Assembly (NCBI GenBank): GCA_947095585.1
Contig: OX352762.1
Location: 42,208,537-42,272,536 of the forward strand
Direction of reading: 5' to 3'
From: Nephrocerus scutellatus
Taxonomy: Eukaryota > Arthropoda > Insecta > Diptera > Pipunculidae
DNA length: 64,000 bases
Shown here: piece by piece, positions 56,528 to 64,000 of the stretch
How the letters are laid out: each line of letters opens with the position of its first letter
How positions within the stretch are numbered: position 1 is the stretch's first letter
The notes under the pieces: generated by a model
The model's input: only the letters and a program-made list of their open reading frames with translations
Told to the model about the DNA's origin: nothing
Databases searched by the model: none
Made by a program: the position numbers and the translations under genes

Positions 56528-56845
56528 ATGACATTTTCTAGAAAAACATTTGCTAGAAAAACATTTTCTCGAAAAACATTTGCTCGAACGTAATTTTTTG
56601 GTAAAATAAATAACCGAAAAATTTTAAAAAAAACTCACGTTTCGCGAACAAAAATTACTCGCGATAGTTTTTAGAAGGATGAAAACATAGACTATTTAGT
56701 TTTCGAGAAAATGTTTTTCTAGCAAATGTTTTTCGAGCAAATGTCGTTTTATACATTTTCTAGCAAATGTTCTTCGAACAAATGTTTTTCGAGAAAATGT
56801 TTTTCTAGCAAATGTTTTTCGAGTAAGTGTCTGGGTACCCTTCTA
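56528..56845. repeat. Foldback minisatellite (~15-bp units)
   Basis: Left arm (56535-56590): aaaaacatttgctagaaaaa and variants. Right arm (56697-56830): aaatgtttttctagc and aaatgtttttcgagc repeated. The arms are inverted relative to each other, with about 105 bp between, so the region could fold into a long hairpin. The Cys/Ser/Lys-rich frame across the right arm is a by-product. Confidence 0.82.
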
Positions 56846-57199
56846 TCTCTCATGATGAATTCAATTTGGCGATTCTTTCAAGTTGTGGTCAAAGTCAAAA
56901 AGGTTTTTTCTTATTTTATTTTTGTTATTGTTATTTATTTTTATTGTTCAACTTGGGTGCAGAATTTTTCCATGTTAATCTATTGTCAAAGAAAAGAAAG
57001 AAAAAAAGAAGAAAAGATTTTTAGTGGGCAGACGGCTGAGTAGCTTTCTTTAAATATTTATAATTACTATTTTCTATTATGCGTTGAAGGTTAGTTACGT
57101 CTTTGTAGAAGGACAAGAAGCCACATTTAGATTTTTCAGCTTATTGAAAGACGACAAATGACCTAAACGCAATATAGATATTAAAAATTATTATCTTTG

Positions 57200-57320
57200 C
57201 GTGACCGTGTTGTTGGCTGCCCAAATCTTGTGATCAGTTTTAAACCAACTTCCTAAAGCCTGATTTTATTCAAACTTTGCACCCTTTTGTATCTCCCTCG
57301 ATGTCAGTTGGCTCTTATAC
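57200..57320 (-). repeat. Fragment of the monomer-repeat family
   Basis: Inverted piece matching the distal block of 31390-31470: ttgtgatcagttttaaacc, cttcctaaagcctgattttattcaaactttgcac. No monomers of the G/C-rich type are attached. Confidence 0.6.
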
Positions 57321-58021
57321 AAATATTTTACAAAATTTAAATAAAAAATAAAACATATAACTGTTATTTCGTTTTGTTTTTCAAGTTATTTGCTGAAATA
57401 TAAATCTCCTGTTCATTTATGAAATAATAAATATCATATCATTCTTAAATTTTTAACTGTACTACATTTAATAGATTTACATCGAATATCCATACATATT
57501 TATTAACATTGTAATAAAATATAATAATGAAAACTTAAAATCCTTATTTCTTATTTCATAAATGAACGAGTCTTGCCTTTTTGAATTGAGGGTCCAAAAA
57601 TAGAAATTAAATAATTTATTTTTTACTGTGATTTTTTTAAAAATTTCTTTACACCCAGAACATAACAATTTAATGCATTCTTGTATATGACAACCCTTCA
57701 AAAATTAAATCTGAAGTTCTTAAATATTTTTTTATTCGGGACATAAACATACTTGAGATACATTTTTGTAATTGTAATGTAATTGAAATGTTTCAGCCAG
57801 TATTTATTTTTGCAGGCAATATTCCTTTTTTTTCTATATTTGAAAGAACTCTGTTTAGATTTGTTTTTGGATTGAAATAGTACATTAAATTCATTAAAAT
57901 AATTAAGTGCATACTTTAAAAAATAAAAATACGCTCTGTCTCTCAACTCAAGTAGAGATTTTGTAGAGCCTTGGTTGTTGAAAGAAGTTTAGTCCCAATA
58001 CTCATAACAGAAGACAGTAGA

Positions 58022-59739
58022 TTGAGGTATGTATTTAACATCGAAATAACAGGGTTCTCCTTTTATAACAGGGAAAACGGCACCACTGAGTCTGTTTCTT
58101 TCATTTCAACCATATAAAAAAAACATTCGATGCAGCGCAAATATCGATGTATTTTTCAATACATCGGTCTAACAACGAAGTAACCATACGATGTATTACA
58201 TCGATGTATTTTTTTAATGTGCATCCCTAGGTCCAACTCCTCAACTGCTGAAAAAACCTACCACGCTACCACCAGCAAATACAACCCAAATTCTTTTATT
58301 TTTTGACTATCAAGTTGCTATCAAGTATTAACTAATAACAACACCAATCTCCACCATGTATCGGATTCTTTCTAAGGATTCTCGAATTCCAAGTATTGGA
58401 AATTCAAATCGAATTCTTTTTTGTAGTTCAATTAACAAAAACTGTGGCATGGCATGCGGATTGTCTAACAGTAAAACCTTTCAAAGGTGAAATATTAATT
58501 TTTAAGACACGTCAAAATATGATTAAAAATTTACCCATCGAAACCAATTTAATTGTACAATTATATTTATCACGGAATCTTGTGGGACGTGAAAGAAAAA
58601 TATATTATGTTAGGAAATATTGACGAAAATACGGCTAAATCTATAGTTAACAAAAGTTACAACCAACTTAATATTGTTAAAAAATTAAATTACCGCCAAC
58701 TTCAAGTGGTAAATTGTTAAAATATGTATTATACAAACTTGAACGTTCACATCTTAAATTTCTGATAAGGTTATAATTTATATTTATATATAAAATTTTT
58801 TGATTTGCATAGATATAAATAAATGTGCGTCATGAAGAATTTTGAAGTTTGAGTTGTTGAGTTTTCTAATGACAATTTACAACTAGGAATATTTTTTTCT
58901 CGGAAATTGGAATTTGATTTTGGTCAAAAGAAATTAGTTACCTTTTTCTTATAGAGACTCATTGCCAAGGGATTACTCCCTGAATGACTTGTGTCACGGC
59001 AATAAGTTGGGCTAAGCCCTTTAATAAAATTCAAAATAATATAAAAATTTGAAGGAATGTGATTTATAATATATCACATTCCTCAATATATCACATACCT
59101 AACTTTTTTTGGTATTTGTAGCCACAAATAAGGTAAAAAAAAGTGCTATGTTTTGCTATATTGCTTTCAACAAAATGAGTTAGGTATTTTTTGTGGTTAA
59201 CGGCTGATTAAAGCAACAGCAAAAACTAACCAAATTTTGGTAAATTTTTTGTTTCATGCGTTTGCCAAATTATCCATATATAATTTTTAAAAGTCGACTC
59301 TGGTGGTGAGAATTATAAATAAAAATTTGGTTAAATATTTCTTAACCAAAAATTTTTTTTTGGTTAACGCTAACCATTTTCTGGTCTATCCAATGTGTGT
59401 TGTAATTTTTATTTTTTTGTTGAAAGCAATATAGCAATTGTAGTTGTGGTCATAATTATAACCACCGATTTCCGTGGCTAAAGTCACTGCTACAAATGAC
59501 GTTTAACACCGATTATTATTTTATAATTTCGATTATAGAGTCTTTTTTGTTTTTTTTTTCATCGCAGCTCCCTTGTGAATTTTTGTGGTGTTTTTGTTAT
59601 GTCGGAGTAATTGGAGAGATAATTTACTGTTAGAATTCATGTCTGTTTTTTTTTTCATCCTCCGAGAAATCGTTTTTTCTTTGAGGCGTTTTTACGCTCC
59701 GATAATTATCGGATATGATCTTTTTACTTTGAAAAAATA
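58022..59739. repeat. Direct duplication, left copy (~1.7 kb)
   Basis: Starts tgaggtatgtatttaacatc and ends near ttatcggatatgatc. It contains the last ~200 bp of the hAT-like element plus ~1.5 kb of flank. The matching copy is 61659-63338. Copies differ by scattered substitutions and indels (for example a ~90-bp loss near 62776 in the right copy). The ends lack TG...CA and a primer site, so I do not call them LTRs. Confidence 0.88.
59150..59440. repeat. Inverted-repeat (MITE-like) segment
   Basis: ttgctatattgctttcaacaaaa (about 59153-59175, shown here as two parts: ttgctatattgc, tttcaacaaaa) recurs inverted at about 59415-59437. The ~240-bp interior has taaccaaattttggt-type short palindromes. 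In the right copy of the duplication most of the left arm is gone (near 62776). Confidence 0.6.
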
Positions 59740-60643
59740 CACAGCACATTTTTACACTACTGTTGTTTGTATTTTAAAATATGGAAAATGTCGACTATTA
59801 TGGAGCATTTAGGTGAAAAATAAACTTTTCTCTGATACTAAAAAAAGCCGATAATTTGTAGAACTAACAGATCTGATAAAAGAAAAAAATTTATCGAATA
59901 TCTCGGATCTAGGATTTCAAATTTTTGTTTGTTGAACGCAAAATCGAAACGATTTTCCTGTTTGACAGTTTTCATAGTAGCTTGTGTGCGCATTTGGCTG
60001 CCTTAGTACGCGTATTCTTCACTTCATTTTATAAGCTTCAAAAAACACACGTAACAGCATAGTCGCTCTTATTGTATTCCTTAGCGTGAATAGAAAATGA
60101 TTCAGCGATTTCAGTAATACTTTACCTCAAAAGTAATAAACTCAACATTTTTTAATTAAAAAATAAAATATTTTGTAGCAGGATTACTCAGTGGCAACAC
60201 TCTGTCGTCTCTTAGTTGCAGCAGGATTACTCAGTGGCAACACTCTGTCGTCTCTTCATCTTATACACATATACTCATAAATATAATAATGGTCGCTCTC
60301 TGCATTAGGAATTGGTAGAAAGAACATTGTATGAGGAAATAAAGTCAGTCGATATTATACATTTTAAAGAACCTGATGTGTTTTTCATTACAAGAAGGTT
60401 TACAATCTCAGAAGTGGGATACGGACATTTTAATCGACTGAAATTAACAAAACTAAAAAATAGAGTGTTTAAAAGATAGTAAGCTAAGAAAAAAGAGTGT
60501 AATGTTAAAAAACTGATGGACAATAACTAAGGACAATAATTAAAGCAAAAGGTGTAAAAGTTAACCACGATAAGTTTAAAAGTAAAATATAATTATAGTG
60601 GAAACAATAAACCCAAAAGGAAATTTTTCTTTACAAAGAAACT
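59740..60643 (+). other. Possible leader of the gag fragment
   Basis: A/T-rich, no long open frame of note. Besides the ~36-bp direct repeat it has no recognised LTR end or primer site. Confidence 0.4.
60177..60258 (+). repeat. ~36-bp direct repeat, two copies
   Basis: gcaggattactcagtggcaa plus cactctgtcgtctctt, at about 60178-60213 and 60222-60257, upstream of the gag frame. Role unknown. Confidence 0.85.
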
Positions 60644-61657
60644 ATGGACAAGCCAAACCAAATCGAAGCTAATGCTTACACCGTTATTCAGTTACGCGCT
60701 TGGCTTCAACAGCTAGGCCTATCGTCAACCGGTACAAGAATTTCCATGGTCGCACGGCTGAACGAGCAACGAGGCGAGTGCCCAGGAGCAGAGGAACAGC
60801 AAGAGGAAGAAGAACAACAACAAAATCAACAGCAAACACAAGCGGACCCGTCGTCAACTTCGTCAAAATCACTAGAGATCGAGTATTACAAAAGAGAATT
60901 GTCTTTAGTCAATCGAGAAAAGGAGCTACTCAAAAGAGAAAATGCGTTTTTAAAACAAATTTCTATGCAGCAGCAGCAACAGCAAGTAGGCGACAACATG
61001 TTTGGAGCCCAGTCAAACCAATCCAGTCCAAACTCCAATGGTGCTGCGAGCACAAGTTCCCTCAATGTTTGGCGTGACCTGTTGCCAGAGTACGATGGCG
61101 GATCAAATTTCGAAGTATGGATAGCGCAAATAAAAAACTTAGGAGCAGTGTACTGTGTGGATGAGAACATGTTGCGTGCATTGATGGTCAGCAAAACAAC
61201 GGGCAAGGCTCGTTCGTGGTTGCACTCAAAACCTAATCTCGCTACCGAATGTCTAGACACTCTGATCACAGAGATGCGCGAAATTTTCAGCCTAAGAGAG
61301 AACGGTTTGCTGTTGCGGCGCAAGTTCAAAAGCAGAAAATGGAAGTTCGGCGAATGCTTTACCGACTTCTACAATGAAAAAGTAATACTGGCGAACAATG
61401 TGCAGCTCGATGAAGGCGAATTGGTTGACTACATAATAGAAGGAATTCCAGACGAACAGCTAAAAGTTCAAGCAAACATACAATGCTACGAAACAAAAGC
61501 GCAGTTGTTGCGGGCTTTCTCAAAAGTCACACTAAAACAAAGAAATTCGACAGGAACGCTATCTGCACCAACAACAAGATGCTACAATTGCAACTCCATC
61601 GGACATATGGCAGCAGAGTGCAGAAAACCAAAGAGGGAAATTGGTGCGTGCTATGTG
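60644..61657 (+). pseudogene. Ty3-like gag fragment
   Basis: From ATG 60644: SAP-like N-terminal helices (VIQLRAWLQQLGLSSTGTR), a Gln-rich stretch, a coiled-coil piece (LSLVNREKELLKRENAFLKQ), capsid-like part (WIAQIKNLGAVYCVDENMLR, WLHSKPNLATECLDTL) and a CCHC knuckle CYNCNSIGHMAAEC near 61580-61622. The protein then runs into the duplicated segment at 61658 and loses all homology; the residual frame to 61783 is noncoding sequence. No protease or RT follows. Distinct from the 28-29 kb gag. Confidence 0.82.
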
Positions 61658-61658
61658 A

Positions 61659-63338
61659 GGTATGTATTTAACATCGAAATAACAGGGTTCTCCTTTTATA
61701 ACAGGGAAAACGGCACCACTGAGTCTGTTTCTTTCATTTCAACCATTATGATGCAGCGCAAATATCGATGTATTTTTCAATAAATCGGTCTAACAACGAA
61801 GTAACCATACGATGTATTACATCGATGTATTTTTTTAATGTGCATCCCTAGGTCCAACTCCTCAACTGCTGAAAAAACCTACCACGCTACCACCAGCAAA
61901 TACAACCCAAATTCTATTATTTTTTGACTATCAAGTTGCTATCAAGTATTAACTAATAACAACACCAATCTCCACCATGTATCGAATTCTTTCTAAGTAT
62001 TCTCGAATTCCAAGTATTGGAAATTCAAATCGAATTCTTTTTTGTAGTTCAATTAACAAAAACTGTGGCATGGCATGCGGATTGTCTAACAGTAAAACCT
62101 TTCAAAGGTGAAATATTAATTTTTAAAACACGTCAAAATATGATTGAAAATTTACCCATCGAAACCAATTTAATTGTACAATTATATTTATCACGGAATC
62201 TTGTGGGACGTGAAAGAAAAATATATTATGGTACGAAATATTGACGAAAATCTATAGTTAACAAAAGTTACAACCAACTTAATTTTGTTAAAAAATTAAA
62301 TTACAGCCAACGAGCCAACTTCAAGTGGTAAATTGTTAAAATATGTATTATAACAACTTGAACGTTCACATCTTAAATTTCTGATAAGGTTATAATTTAT
62401 ATATTTAAAATTTTTTGATTTGCATAGATATAAATAAATGTGCGTCATGAAGATTTTTGTAGTTTGCGTTGTTGAGTTTTCTAATGACAATTTACAACTA
62501 GGAATATTTTTTTCTCGGAAATTGGAATTTGATTTTGGTCAAAAGAAATTAGTTACCTTTTTCTTTTATATAGAGACTCATTGCCAAGGGATTACTCCCT
62601 GAATGACCTGTATCACGGCAATAAGTTGGGCTAAGCCCTTTAATAAAATTCAAAATAATATAAAAATTTGAAGGAATGTGATTTACAATATATCACATTC
62701 CTCAATATATCACATACCTAACTTCTTTTGGAATTTGTAGCAACAAGTAAGGTAAAAAAAGTGCTATATTTTGCTATATTTGTGGTTAACGGCTGATTAA
62801 AGCAACAGCAAAAACTAACCAAATTTTGGTCAATTTTTTGTTTCATACGTTTGCCAACTTATCCATATATAATTTTTAAAAGTCGACTCTGGTGGTGAGA
62901 ATTATAAATAAAAATTTGGTTAAATATTTCGTAACAAAAAATTTTTTTTTGGTTAACGCTAACCATTTTCTGGTCTATCCAGTGTGTTTTTTGTTGTAAT
63001 TTTTATTTTTTTGTTGAAAGCAATATAGCAAATATAGCAATTGTAGTTGTGGTCATGATTATAACCCCCGATTTCCGTGGCTAAAGTCACTGCTACAAAT
63101 GACGTTTAACACCGATTATTATTTTATAATTTCGATTATATATTGTTTTTTGTTTTTTTTTTCATCGCAGCTCCCTTGTGAATTTTTGTGGTATTTTTGT
63201 TATGTCGGAGTAATTGGAGAGATAATTTAACTGTTAGAATTCATGTCTGTGTTTTTTTTCATCCTCCGAGAAATCGTTTTTTCTTTGAGGCGTTTTTTAC
63301 GCTCCGATAATTATCGGATATGATCTTGTTACTTTGAA
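61659..63338. repeat. Direct duplication, right copy
   Basis: Counterpart of 58022-59739. Carries the hAT-like 3' inverted repeat (61842-61852) without the 5' end, so it arose by duplication of an existing insertion with its flank and not by a second hAT insertion. It ends where a monomer-family repeat starts (aacaacccataaaaatt). Confidence 0.88.
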
Positions 63339-63340
63339 AA

Positions 63341-64000
63341 CAACAACCCATAAAAATTAAAATTTTTCATCTAAATTCTCTAATCGCAGAAATTGATATG
63401 GGAGCCCCTCGATCCTGGGCCATTTTTTTTTATTGTAGGAGAAAATCATCGAAACAAACATTTGACATCAGATGTTAAAATTGAAAAAGCTCAGATCATT
63501 TTATTCTGAGCACTTAGAGCACGCTCATACTCTGAGCAAATAAGAAACACGAACATTTATCTTGAGAACTCTTTGACTGCTCCGAACTAATTTATGAAAA
63601 CGCCAAATGACAGAATATTGTGAAAACTTGTTGTTCTATCTGTAAGTTGATATCGACAACAAAAAAAACGACATCAATAAAAATACAATTCAGTAAATAA
63701 AAATGTAAGTTGAAGTAAGCATAAAACATGTATGTCTCGTTTCATTTGCTGGGTTCATTTGTGTGTGCGCTAAGATTTCTCTCTCTCTCTCCACCACCAC
63801 CAAAACCATGCAGCGCAGCCGACTGCGCAGCACACACCACACACAGTCCATAAAGGGCGACGAATATCTGATGCCAGTACAGATATTTAAAAAATGTATA
63901 AGGGCCTTGCGGCCGAACCCGGGACCCGATCACTACCAAATTTTCGAAAAAGTATTGTTTATTGGGTATACACATTTGAAGAAAATCGGGTAAATTTTTT
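63341..64000 (+). repeat. Partial copy of the monomer-family repeat
   Basis: Starts aacaacccataaaaattaaa and has a short piece of monomer boundary (gggagcccctcgatcctggg, 63402), then ~430 bp of other A/T-rich sequence with a (ct)n run (63780-63792), a segment resembling the unit's cacacacagtc block and one degenerate monomer at 63900-64000. Cut by the window end. Confidence 0.65.

Larger units (their letters stand above)
55358..58229. mobile_element. hAT-like nonautonomous element
   Basis: Ends are tagggatgcac (55358-55368) and gtgcatcccta (58219-58229), perfect 11-bp inverted repeats of the type known for hAT elements. Subterminal regions carry many cgatgtat / atacatcg motifs in both directions (55380-55460; 58130-58212). 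The adjoining 8-mers agtcaaac and ggtccaac match at 6 of 8. No transposase frame. The interior contains a SINE, a foldback minisatellite and a fragment of the monomer-repeat family. Confidence 0.75.

Noticed and set aside
56726..57043. Cys/Ser/Lys-rich open frame resembling a small secreted protein
   Set aside because: The cysteines come from the ~15-bp minisatellite units; there is no signal peptide.
58022..63338. Pair of 1.7-kb LTRs
   Set aside because: No TG...CA ends, primer site or polypurine tract; the repeat contains the 3' end and flank of another transposon.
49060..64000. Start-codon exon of the septin
   Set aside because: Several short ATG-containing minus-strand stretches with possible donors exist, but none has a convincing septin N-terminus, so I did not call one.

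Overview
This is a eukaryotic, almost certainly dipteran, genomic window dominated by transposable elements (TEs). It holds one recognisable host gene, a septin of the SEPT6 group (Drosophila Sep2-like), on the minus strand. The very short internal introns (64 and 68 bp), a DD41D rosa-type mariner, a copia element with a copia-style primer site, and RTE-like and LOA-like LINEs all fit a brachyceran fly. A tephritid or similar large-genome fly is my inference, not something the sequence proves.

Layout. (1) 1-22617: a direct tandem array of a composite unit of about 6.36 kb. Unit 1 is 1-5152 with a 1.2 kb internal deletion, unit 2 is 5153-11517, unit 3 is 11518-17876, and unit 4 is partial at 17877-22617. 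A full unit holds, in order: a noncoding 5' segment, a run of ~100-bp GC/AT-alternating monomers, a tRNA-headed SINE, an A/T-rich linker, a proline/serine-rich gene-like fragment on the + strand preceded by a splice-acceptor-like tract, and a dead RTE-like LINE on the minus strand. Unit 4 is split by a different 3.29-kb RTE-clade LINE with a 9-bp target duplication. (2) 22618-22879: 3' end and last coding exon of the septin. (3) 22880-47865: a ~25-kb septin intron filled with nested TEs: a CR1-like LINE fragment, an AT minisatellite, a Ty3-type LTR element (23788-30753) broken by a mariner and a LINE fragment, two decayed CR1-like LINEs, an RTE-like LINE split by a LOA-like LINE, and a copia-type element with near-identical LTRs. 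(4) 47866-49059: three more septin exons. (5) 49060-64000: presumably septin intron 1 or upstream DNA. It holds Ty3 relics, a better preserved copy of the array's RTE-like LINE, a hAT-like nonautonomous element carrying a SINE and a foldback minisatellite, a ~1.7-kb direct duplication, a Ty3-like gag fragment and more of the dispersed ~100-bp monomer family.

The septin exons join in phase and encode the P-loop GTPase core followed by the coiled-coil tail; its first coding exon was not found here. Nearly everything else is broken TE code with stops, frameshifts or lost catalytic residues. Insertion order can be read from target duplications and nesting: the tandem amplification copied an already dead LINE, and the 3.29-kb RTE hit only unit 4.

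All calls come from reading the sequence and from family knowledge. No alignment or database search was run, so clade names are approximate.
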